A DNA stretch of 64,000 nt from Montifringilla adamsi (Eukaryota; Chordata; Aves; Passeriformes; Passeridae). Numbering within the stretch: the stretch's first letter is position 1; the number at the start of each line of letters is the position of its first letter. A program made the translations under genes and the position numbers. This document shows, piece by piece, positions 1-9,089 of the stretch. The notes under the pieces were generated by a model. That model was not told where the DNA came from. It searched no databases and saw nothing but the letters and a program-made list of their open reading frames with translations. The stretch covers positions 11,780,286 to 11,844,285 of the forward strand of contig JAGGNK010003335.1 of the NCBI GenBank assembly GCA_017590115.1, read 5' to 3'.

Positions 1-1555
1 CATACCATCTTCCCATCTGTCCTTGACACTACAGAGCATCAGAGGTCACAACCAACTCTTTGCTGGAATTCCCCCAAAAAACAAGTTTTTATCCAGCTCC
101 CTGTCAAAAAAACACTTTGAACCACTTTTACAGAAAATGGATCACCTCTTCATTTATTATGGAAACAGATACAGAGCCCACAGTTTGGCCTTCTAAATAT
201 ATGCCACACAAGAGGAATAATAATGACAAATATCACATAACAACAATTAGCAGCTTCAACATCTCTTAACAAAAGGCTCAGGCTAAAATATTGCTCTTGA
301 AATAGAAAGAGATTGAAGGAACTATGAAAATTACTAAAGTTCTAAAATTATTTGCATACATATATTACACTAGGTACAACACCCCATCAGAGAAGAAGGC
401 TGAGAAATGTGAAGTTGGGTGGCATGTGCCTATGGAAAGTGGTGGAGAAAAAGAGAAAACCTGCAGCTGACTAAATCATGAAATGTATCAAGGTCTCTGG
501 AGACGACCTAGTTTTGTTTTCATGATAGGTATCATTTTTTCTTCCTGTCATCCTATGCAAATTGCTAATAGCTCAGAAATGAAAACTTTTGAAATGGCCA
601 TTTTCTGGCTTTTGTCGGTTTAAATATTTCATCTGGCAGAGCCCACAGTGTAACTGGAAGCACTGTGTGTAATCTAGGCTTAAGCAGTGCTCATCCGAGA
701 CTGTATTTTCTATGAGTTACAACCATCCCAAAACAGCCTTAGGTTAAAACATGTCATGCCTTCTTTTCATTCCAAAGAACTGGTTAAAGAAAATACAACC
801 AGATTTGAGAAAACTCAGAATTGTTAAAAGTCTGTAGCAGGAGGAATGGCAAGTAAACAACCACTGTTTTGTTGTTGCTGTCGTGACAGAAATGACTGCA
901 AAAGTCCTTAATTAATAGAGCTTAGCCCTCAGTGCTGCTTTCCTCTTTAGGCTAAACCAAGCTTAACTACGTGAAATCTCAAACATTCTCACACCACCAT
1001 TTTTTACACTTAAAAAATAGGAAGGAAAAAGAACAACACGGTCTGGTGGAGTATCAAATCTGAAGTTGTGGGCTCTGATTTGATTTATGGCCACAGCTCA
1101 AACTACTAAACTCTACCAGGATCAATTTCTTTACCCACAGTATTAACACAACATGAAATCTCTCTGCTGTTGTTAGAGTGCAGCAGCAAAGAAAAGCCCC
1201 AGAGAAAGAGCTCCTGCTGGATCCAGCTTGTACTTCCAACACGGCAACTCCATGTGTTCAGGCAACAAAAACATGGCCAAAAAAGCCATGGATGGGGCCA
1301 GCTGGGGATGCTCGGGTGACAACAGCATCTTGGCAGGTACATCCTACCTGGTTACCCATCCCTACGTGCCAGGACAGCCCAGCCAAGGACAACCTGACAC
1401 ATTTCACGGCAGCTGTGCAAGCTCTCAGATTTATTTTTTTCTGAACGACCCAGCCAGGTTCTGAAACTCAACGCCAGCAGCACACCACTGTTGTGGTTTA
1501 CACCTGATACCTCCCTTCTGCATCATCTGTGCTCGCCCAAGTGAGGAATTTTATG
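1..1555. other. Gene-free AT-rich sequence
   Basis: Ordinary AT-rich non-coding sequence. Short open frames on both strands near 1,050-1,460 overlap one another and show no recognisable protein, splice-site pairing or domain. No repeat family was recognised. Confidence 0.6.
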
Positions 1556-1589
1556 AATTGACTTTTGAGCAAGTCCATCCACAACAGGT

Positions 1590-1875
1590 GACAGCACGCC
1601 GGGGTGCGCTGGCTGCCGGCCCTGCCTCCGTCCCGTGCCAGGCGGCTTCCCTCGGCCCTGCCGTGGGCTGTGGGCTCTGTTGGGTGTTTGTGTTTTATTC
1701 TAAGGGATTAAACTGCCCAAGCAGGGGAGGAAAAGGGGACCAAACCCAGGGAGCAGCGGGCCCGCAGCGCTGAGGGGCCACCGCAACATGGCGCCGCGGC
1801 CAATGGGGCACGCGCGGCAGCGGCCCGCGCGGCGCTGCCACCTGGCGGCCGCCGCCGCGCACTGCACCCACCCCC
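1590..1875. promoter_or_regulatory. Small CpG-dense block, candidate promoter or insulator
   Basis: I count about 19 CpG dinucleotides in 1741-1860 and about 9 in 1561-1680, against almost none in the flanks. Inside are a YY1-like AACATGGCGCC at 1785-1795, a CCAAT box at 1800-1804 (GGCCAATGGG context) and a CTCF-like CCACCTGGCGGCC at 1838-1850. In vertebrates such mini-islands often mark transcription starts or CTCF sites. No coding exon is recognisable on either side, so a start site here would more likely serve a non-coding RNA or a distant gene. The direction of transcription cannot be assigned. It is the most CpG-dense stretch in the window. Confidence 0.5.
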
Positions 1876-1889
1876 GAGCTCTTCCAAAA

Positions 1890-1966
1890 AAACCCTAATT
1901 TTTGTCTCTCAAAAACCCGTAATTTTTGTCTTCCTCCCCCACAAAAAAAAATCTAATTTTTGTCAC
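1890..1966. repeat. Degenerate A-run/TAATTTTTGTC repeat, three copies
   Basis: TAATTTTTGTC occurs exactly three times, at 1896-1906, 1920-1930 and 1954-1964. Each copy is preceded by a run of A and a short pyrimidine spacer, giving spacings of 24 and 34 bases. It directly adjoins the CpG-dense block. It looks like a small decayed tandem duplication rather than part of a known transposon. Confidence 0.7.
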
Positions 1967-2059
1967 CCCCGCGGGGAAACACCACAGAGATGGGCTTGCA
2001 CCAGCACCCTCACACACATCCAGCCATGAGGCCTCGGGGTACCTGGCGGTGCAAGGCCC

Positions 2060-2200
2060 AAGGCTGATAACAAGAGGTGGTGGCATTAATGAGATAAAAT
2101 ATTGCCGCGTTATTGTTAATCTCTTAATAAATGCATTGAAAACCCGGCACCATCCATTAAAAGCTGCCCAGGGGTTGGGATGTGAGCAAGCAGGTTTTTT
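2060..2200. promoter_or_regulatory. Candidate conserved non-coding element
   Basis: Homeodomain-like CATTAATGAG, a SOX-like TATTGTTAAT and several CpGs (GCCGCG, CCGG) sit in a compact AT-rich block without low-complexity sequence. Retained CpGs in such a context suggest selective constraint. Conservation itself could not be tested. Confidence 0.3.
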
Positions 2201-2362
2201 CCATGTTAATTTACAATGGGCAATTCAGAAAGTAAAAGGACCTAAGCGAGTTGCAATCCAGTCAGCTTAAGAGTGCACACATGAAACAAACCTTTGGGAG
2301 TTACCATTTGACTCCTTGACAAGTTTTAAGGTTTCACAATCTCATTCCTTTTATGTGGGGGG

Positions 2363-2402
2363 TTTTTTCCTCCCCAAAAATACTTTTTTTCCCCCCAAAA
2401 TA
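2363..2402. repeat. Tandem duplication of a T6-7/C/A5 unit
   Basis: Two near-identical units at 2363-2381 and 2384-2402 each read as a T-run, then a C-rich run, then an A-run, with a 21-base period. The preceding G6 at 2357-2362 could pair with either C-run. Confidence 0.6.
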
Positions 2403-2409
2403 TCCATTT

Positions 2410-3300
2410 ATTAACTCTGCTTCCTGTATAACATACGAAAGCAATGCACCAAGAAACAGGAAAGTGAAGGCTTGGTCCATCTTCCATGAAAGCTCGGTGC
2501 AACATCAGACACTCTCTATTCGTATTAACCACAGAACCCATCTAAAAGGAAACCTTCTGAAAGTACTAGGTGGTTAAGTACCTTGAAAATCATATTTCAA
2601 GGGTACATCAGGGGATATGTCTTCACTGAGGTGGATGAGAAACCAGCCCTTTCAAGGCATTTGCTGTAGACATCAGAAGAAATCAAAGTCCTGGTGCCTA
2701 TAGGAGCTGAGGCACCAGAGTGGCTGATCAGAGCCCAGGGATTTACAGTCACAACAGTTACTGACAACAAATTGTAGGTGCTCTGCAAACCCCCGTGTGC
2801 TGACGTGTGAACGCTGCCCGAGACGCAAAGCACCAGGGCTGCCCTCGAGAACACAGCTAATGACACCGGTGGAAATCACAGCAAATAAACCAAACAGCAG
2901 AGGAGCTATGGGCAAGGAGGAAACACCCAACAGGTCAGCTTCCATTAGTTTTCATACCTGTCTGAGTGTGTGTTATTTCACTTTGTAATAAAAGGATAAG
3001 GAGATCTTTGTAGTTATTTTACTGAGGTCAGAGAGGGTGACGTGCATTTAGAGCAGCCTTCATAACCAAGCAGCAGGAGCATTACTGATCAGCTCAGAAC
3101 TCACCTGAAGGCTAAAGCCTGAATTGTATTACCATTTACTTTTGTAAATCTGTTATAATGCCTGCCATTCAGTCTAGCTTTTACCCATTCCTGTGTTTAT
3201 TCTGTGCATGCACTGTCTCCCCAATGCAAATAAATGTGTTTATGTGTTGGTTTGCTGTTTGTTTTATTTTAATAAGTAAATGTTTTTTAAATGAAGAAAT
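2410..3300. other. Gene-free sequence
   Basis: No gene is supported. The final 150 bases before the poly-A contain AATAAA near 3228 and TTTTAATAAG further on, resembling a transcript 3' end. The AATAAA lies about 70 bases before the A-run, farther than the usual 10-30, so a retroposed mRNA tail is only a weak possibility. Confidence 0.55.
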
Positions 3301-3301
3301 G

Positions 3302-3303
<2 letters not shown>

Positions 3304-3334
<31 letters not shown>

Positions 3335-3351
3335 AAAAAAAAAAAAAAAAA
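3304..3351 (+). repeat. Long poly-A tract (48 bases, one C interruption)
   Basis: A30, C, A17. No SINE body is recognisable upstream and no target-site duplication is evident, so it may be an isolated homopolymer or the tail of a very old retroposon. Confidence 0.95.
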
Positions 3352-3359
3352 CCCACCAA

Positions 3360-3995
3360 ACTAGATTTCTGTGATTACAAATTCACTTTACCTTTTTTCT
3401 ACCTCCGGAGCAATAGGGTGGTGATCCAGGAATCAACTATCACTTATCCCTGTAACTTCCTGTAACCTTCCTGTCTGGGCACAGCAAAGATAACCTCTGC
3501 CCCACAGGGCTCAGAGTCTAAAAAGCTTTGTCCCACACAACCTCATCACAGTAACCCTTTCTGCATCTTCCTCCTCCACCTCTTTGCCACTGATACTTTA
3601 AGAAATAATCTCAAGTGCTTCCCTGTCTTCCTTTTTAGTGATTCAAGGGGAAGCAAAGACTTGTGGTCAACAAGTGAATGCTGCAGAATCCCAGTAATTA
3701 ATCCTTGCACGTAGAACAAACCACCCTCTACATCTACCTGCTTGTTCTAAGACAAGGAGACATTCCTACAGCATTTCATGAGCACATAATTTAACACAAA
3801 AACAGTGACACTTGCCACAAGCAGACCAGAACAATGTTTTGCCTCCTATGAAGACCTTCAAGCAGTTGCCGCTAGCAGCAAATAAACCACATAATTCTCT
3901 ATGAAGTAAGTTACCAGAAAATAAAAAACAGAAAGAAAACCCATTACTTAAAATATTCATCCCCACATCTGGATGATAAAATATAATTCTTATGG
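3360..3995. other. Gene-free sequence
   Basis: Ordinary non-coding sequence. A 66-codon minus-strand frame (3766-3966) has no recognisable features. Confidence 0.6.
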
Positions 3996-3999
3996 CAAA

Positions 4000-4290
4000 A
4001 TATAATTTTTAGGCGCTATGTTCCCTATCTGCAATTACATCAAAATCACATTAATTGAGCTATAACACTGTCAGGCCCAGCAGCTGGGAGGCACATCCAT
4101 ACATTCTAAAGAGGTGGCCATTAATTCAGCACTCCACAGCGTGGCAATGAAGCTGGGATGTCCGTTCCCCAACGTGATTTACTGTCTTTCAAGCTGCTTA
4201 AGTGGGAACCTCTACAAAAAGATTTAAGTTAAGTGACTCTTATGCCGAGCTGGAGCTCATTTATTATTGAATTAAGTTTTCATTTCTTTT
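4000..4290. promoter_or_regulatory. Candidate enhancer with paired NKX2-type sites
   Basis: The block carries CAATTA and TTAATTGAGC homeodomain motifs and two TTAAGTG cores, at 4198-4205 (TTAAGTGG) and 4229-4236 (TTAAGTGA), 31 bases apart. TTAAGTG is the NKX2-class homeodomain core. CpGs are kept (GGCGC, TCCG, AACG, GCCG), and there is no simple repeat. This is the appearance of a deeply conserved developmental element. Function and target are unknown. Confidence 0.45.
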
Positions 4291-4723
4291 AAAGGGAAAG
4301 AGAAATATAGTTTTATTCGAAACAAGGTAAAACAGTTCAAAGGAATCAACTATTACAATTTAGGAAATACGAATATATATCAGTGGGTGATGGTGGTGTT
4401 TTGCTTTTCTATTGCTGTAATGATAAATTTAAAGATAATATATGTACTTATCGTAGAAATATACAAATATATGGTTTATGTATACATGTATGTATACAGA
4501 TGTGGAAAAATGTATATAGAAAATTAGAAATGAAGGTACAGATTAAATGCATCTGCAACATTTATGAGCCTAGGTTCCAAAACTAAACGTAGGCTTAGTT
4601 TTAAGGCTATATATGCCTGTTACCTTAGCATCCTTTTTCATATACTAGCAGTTCAATCTCTTAAATAATGTATCCAACCGGGTTCTAGTTCAGAAAATAT
4701 ATTGTATTTTATTTCTTTTCAAT

Positions 4724-4736
4724 AAAAAAAAAAAAA
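4724..4736 (+). repeat. Short poly-A run
   Basis: A13 directly following AAT, so an AATAAA hexamer runs into the tract. Too little flanking structure to call a retroposon. Confidence 0.9.
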
Positions 4737-4952
4737 GACTTGCACCTGGCCCTCAAGCACCTTAGTTAAATGGGGATGGAAAGGGTGGGTGTTGTTTTTG
4801 TCATGTACTAAAAACTAAGTCTGAGAGAGAAACAAAAATTTATCCTTCCCAAACAGCAGGTACCCAATTTCTGCCCTGAAATTAAAACATCAGAATACAG
4901 CAATCAGTGCAATATTTGGCCTCTGTCCTCCAACCACATGAAAGAAATATAT

Positions 4953-5006
4953 TGAGCTAAATTTGCTGCCAGCTTAATTTTATTGAAATTAGTGGAGTTT
5001 ATCCAA
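4953..5006. repeat. Decayed copy of an ancient palindromic repeat
   Basis: Words in order, 'gagctaaattt', 'gctgccagctta' and 'ttattgaaattagtggag', match the widespread sauropsid motif of the form gagctaaattctgct ... cattgaagtcagtggagtta. Divergence is high. Assignment is by remembered consensus, not alignment. Confidence 0.4.
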
Positions 5007-5159
5007 CAAAATATTTGGCATCTTGCATTTGACAGACAAAATGTGCCAGTGCAGGGAATGGAATTTGGAGGGAAAGCAGTTATTCTGCATGCTTAATATT
5101 CCTGCAATGGCTAAATATTTCTGAGTAAAATATACTTTAAAATAATAATTAAAATTTGC

Positions 5160-5760
5160 CAGGACCCCCATAATGGTGTCATTTACACTCCAGTCACATG
5201 AGTCTACAGCACAAGACCCTTTCATAATTAGGAACGTACACTATATAAGCTCCCTCCCTAATTAGCAAATTATGTTGAAAATAGCATCCTGCTAATTAAC
5301 GGTTATTATGGCATTTCTGAAGCTGAAGCTTTAATTATCACCAACCTAATGATTGTGTACAGAAAAAAACAACTTTTTTTTCCTTAAATTATCAATAAGG
5401 GCAGGAGATTATTATCAGGCGAATCTGCTGACGGCTGATTAATTTGTTTGATGCAAAGTTGCTGTGTGTTTCATATTATTTTATCGGAGTTGCAGGAAAA
5501 AGGTACATAATTTGGTTTCATTAGCAACTACTGCTATTTATCACTAGAAGATACCCCTCCCTTTTTTGTTGTTTGTTCAATTCTCTCAGTGTTTTTGCCT
5601 GCACCAGCATCAAAGTCAAGAGCAGGAAGTTTTAATTAAGTGACACTAATGAGGTCGTTGAAAATGATACTTCAGCAATTCAGCATGCTGTTAAATGTGT
5701 TTATTCTATAATGTCATCAAAGGTGATTGTTTTCCCTTGTAATAGATAAAATTCATTACC
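5160..5760. promoter_or_regulatory. Homeodomain-motif-rich candidate enhancer
   Basis: Exact TAATTA palindromes, the core site for Q50 homeodomains (LHX, PRRX, DLX and similar), lie at 5225-5230, 5259-5264, 5293-5298 and 5332-5337: four in 113 bases at 34-39-base spacing. A fifth is at 5633-5638 and overlaps an NKX2-like TTAAGTGA (5636-5643). A TATA-like CTATATAAG lies at 5241-5249. Additional GATTAAT and TTAGCAAC words follow. Several CpGs survive in strongly AT-rich sequence. The arrangement is typical of vertebrate developmental conserved elements. AT richness alone would produce some TAATTA by chance, but not this regular spacing. Confidence 0.55.
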
Positions 5761-5764
5761 ATAA

Positions 5765-7700
5765 GCATTGTACTTTTGAGTGTTAGAGATACAAAATGCG
5801 AGTTAGTCAGGTGTGTCTGTTGCACATTTCATCTCATCTACCTCTGTAAATGAATTTGCATCTAAAACTATCCCTTGAAAAGGAAATGTAGCATGAGCTG
5901 TAGTTGTAAGGGGCTTTTTGTTTAGCAATAGCTAAGCTGTGAGCAACCTGCTTGGGTGTGATCATTGGAGCCCTGCTTTTAGAGCTTCCAACCCATTCAC
6001 AAGCACATCTCGAAATTCTCTTGCCCGTAGCCTGTTCTGCAAATCCTAATCAGACAGTTTGAATTAATAATTTCCAGTTTGCAAAGGAGCTGTAGAGTAG
6101 TGACATGAAGAATACCAAGATTTTGAAAAAGCAAAGAAATCATGATAGGCTGAAGACGTAGATGCAAGATGAAGATGCAAGATGTGTTTTGTAGGAGAGG
6201 TTGTCTCAGCTGAACAAGGTGGAAGAAACACACTCTTCAAATCTGAATCAGGAGTAGTTGTGAGTATTTATAAGTCTCTGCTGCTCTGTTCCTCGCTTGG
6301 GATTTGGCCGTATAGAAATAACCTTTGTTTGTTTGGCCCCACATTTGCGCAGGGAAAAAAACCTTAGAGACGTTTTGTAAGCTCTGGCTCCTCCAAACAT
6401 ACACACCAAATCCACTAATCCTGCAAGCACAGCTCATGAAGAGATATATTCGTGTCCGTAGATTTGGCAGGAGTGGGGGTTAAAAATTCACAAAGGATCC
6501 CAAATGTTTGGGACAAGACAGTTCTTGCTGGGGAAACAATGTTTGCATCAATGCAGCACCTGGTCTGATCAATCCTCAAGTTGTTTGATTCCTTGGCAAA
6601 TACATTTCAGAATCTTTTTTAAAAATTAATACCACTCTTAAATTCAATTTGAAGAACTATGTTCAGTCAGAAGCTGACTCTGAAGTACAAATCTGAACAT
6701 ACTAAAGGAGCGTTTAGCAGACATAAATGGGGTTCACCTCTCCTGACACCTTGCAGTAGGTTAAAGACACGGACATTCAGCTTAACTCAGAGCATAATAC
6801 AGCCCGCACTACTTCCTGACAACCCACTTCAACCCCAAAATTTCACTCATATGATTAAGAACGTCAAAATGCTTTTCTGCCCTTGTACACTAAAAAAAAT
6901 AAGGAACTAGGTACATGTGAACACTAAGGAGAGTAAAAATATAGTTCACATTTTAATTGTATTTTTTAAACTATTAAAGTTCTGAGATTCTGAAGTTTTC
7001 CTTATTTAGAGTAACAAGAAACTAAAAAACTAGAGAAATAAGCTCTATGGGAAAAGTCTCCCTTTTCTTCCCTGAAGAATGGAGGCAATAATTTGTTTTG
7101 GTTTGCATCAAATTAATTTTTAAAAACTCTGTTTCTTTCCAGTAATTTTTTTTTAAAAGTCAGATGAGGCAAAACCAAAAAAACTGCAAGTTATTCAGAA
7201 TGCCAAAACACCACAAATATTTTTCAGTGGCAAAAGTCCAGTGTTTTCAATAAATAGCATTTGGACACTGCTCAATTGCTAAGTGAAATACAACATGGCA
7301 TATGTGGGCTTAATACTGGAAATCTTTACTTACAGTTCAAATTTAGAGCTGCTTTTCAAAGCTTTGGTCTTAGTCAGATCCCACTTTAAACACCTGGCCC
7401 ATCCTGCGTGGTTTCCATGTGGCTGGAGGGAGAACTCCAACTCAAACAATGTGCAGACACCAAATTCACCTTGTCCTTTGGTCCATGACAAAGATGGCCA
7501 GGGACATTTGGATTTGTCAGTCCAGCCCTCTGCAGAGCTCAAAAAACACAGCATTCCCTGACATGATATTGCAAGGAGATGTTCCATTCTGGTAATATGA
7601 ATTGTGTTTTACAGTGCAAAGCCACTCATTTCCCCCAGCTGTCACCCCTTGCAGTTGCTAACGCTGCAGGGACACATCAGAATGTACTGCAGATAAAAGA
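5765..7700. other. Gene-free AT-rich sequence
   Basis: No gene, RNA or transposon recognised. Open frames of 60-92 codons overlap one another on both strands and lack recognisable protein features. Confidence 0.6.
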
Positions 7701-7772
7701 GTCTCATCCTTCCTCCCTGAAGTCAATGGCAAAACTCCTATCAATTTCACTGGGGCAGAGCTGGACCTTTAA
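7701..7772. repeat. Clear copy of the ancient palindromic repeat
   Basis: It contains 'ctgaagtcaatggcaaaact', then 'cctatcaatttcactgggg' and 'cagagctggacc'. These are the two arms (gaagtcaatgg ... / ... ttcactgggg) of the sauropsid palindromic motif. It is among the best copies in the window. Confidence 0.6.
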
Positions 7773-7774
7773 TG

Positions 7775-8980
7775 AGAAATAAACAGTTCCCAAAGTGATT
7801 TTTACAAATAATAGTTACAGTGGCACCACAAACAAGCTGTGATGGCTGGATAAGACATGAAAAGAATTTTTGCTTTACAGGCAGGAGCAGGGAATTAGAA
7901 ATTGCCTGCAAACTCACCCACCCATCCCCACGGCAGGAGCCATAAATCATCATTTTGTCCACACCGAGCAAAAAGCAGGAATCACTGGAAGATGCAGGGA
8001 GAGCCGCCCTTCATGTGGACAGCAGGGGACACGTCTGGGTCACATGACCCCTAACCTTATCTTTATTTTTCCATCAAGCTCTGTGACATTTGTCCTTTTT
8101 CATTCAATAAGATGCAGGACTATTTGCCATTTTCAAGTAACCCCATTATACAGTACTTCCCATTGACAGACGTGTCCCCACAGTACAAGGTACTTTAACT
8201 CTTTCTAATGGGTTTCTTCCTGACTCCTGTATCCCGAGTGGGATTTTGTGTTTTGTTTGCTTTGACAAAAAGAAGAAAGGGAAAAAAGAAAGAAAGAAAC
8301 ATACCCCCTGGGAAAGTTAACCTCAAAACATAACATTTCTGAAGCAGGATAAACCACTATCGTAACTGCAGAGGACAACATAATTACAGGCAAAACCATA
8401 GAAAAACAGATGTACTGAGCAAGCAGTCTTGGCAGTCCAAAGTTAGAAGGTCAATAGGTTGGGTTGCCTAAATTGTAGCTTTTTAAAGAAGGCATTAGTT
8501 TCTTTCTGCAGATTAGCCACTTGAGGATCTATATTTTGTCTAAAATCACAGGCACCTTCTCATCCAAAAGCCTAGCTTCTCCAGAAATATAAAAATTTAC
8601 ATAAAACTCCATTCCAACTAGCACAAAGGGCTAGGGGAGGAGCTGTGTGTATAAGCTGACAGTTTGAATCTCCAGAAGGTTTCTACCAGCTTCACAAAAT
8701 GTTGTCTCCTATCAGTGACTGAAGCACCAAGATGTGTTGTCCTTCTGTCATCTGAAGTGGCTTATCCCAGTGTCAGTCTTCCAAGTGGGAGAGGATATCC
8801 CATCTTTATCTGTCCTCTACAGATAAAGACTGAAGGCATCCTTCAGTACAAGGAACAAGTACCTTTGTATCTGAGCTCTGACTTATTTTTATGGAAAGCT
8901 GAAAGATGCACCCACCTGCTCTATCCACAATATTAAAATTTTTCATACAAGCTCTGCCAATTTTAATAGATTGGAAGGAG
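7775..8980. other. Gene-free sequence with a short GAAA-rich tract
   Basis: Nothing gene-like is supported. A purine tract at about 8268-8299 ends in three GAAA units. The remainder is unremarkable. Confidence 0.6.
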
Positions 8981-8984
8981 TAAG

Positions 8985-9080
8985 GAAGAACTACTCATCC
9001 CTTTTTAGTGATAAGAAGCTAAGGCCTAAAGAAACTTTGTAAAATAAGTTATTCTGGCAAGCCAGGACTTTGAGGAAGAA
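8985..9080 (-). mobile_element. MIR-like SINE fragment
   Basis: The order of words 'catcccttttta', 'gataagaagctaaggcct', 'aaagaaactttgtaa' and 'gccaggactttga' follows the reverse complement of the MIR 3' half (ccattttacagatgaggaaactgaggc ... gccaggatttga). Strongly diverged and truncated. Confidence 0.45.
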
Positions 9081-9089
9081 TCTCTCAAG

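Noticed and set aside
3150..3351. Processed retrogene ending in poly-A
   Set aside because: AATAAA is about 70 bases from the A-run, no coding remnant is recognisable upstream, and no target-site duplication was found.
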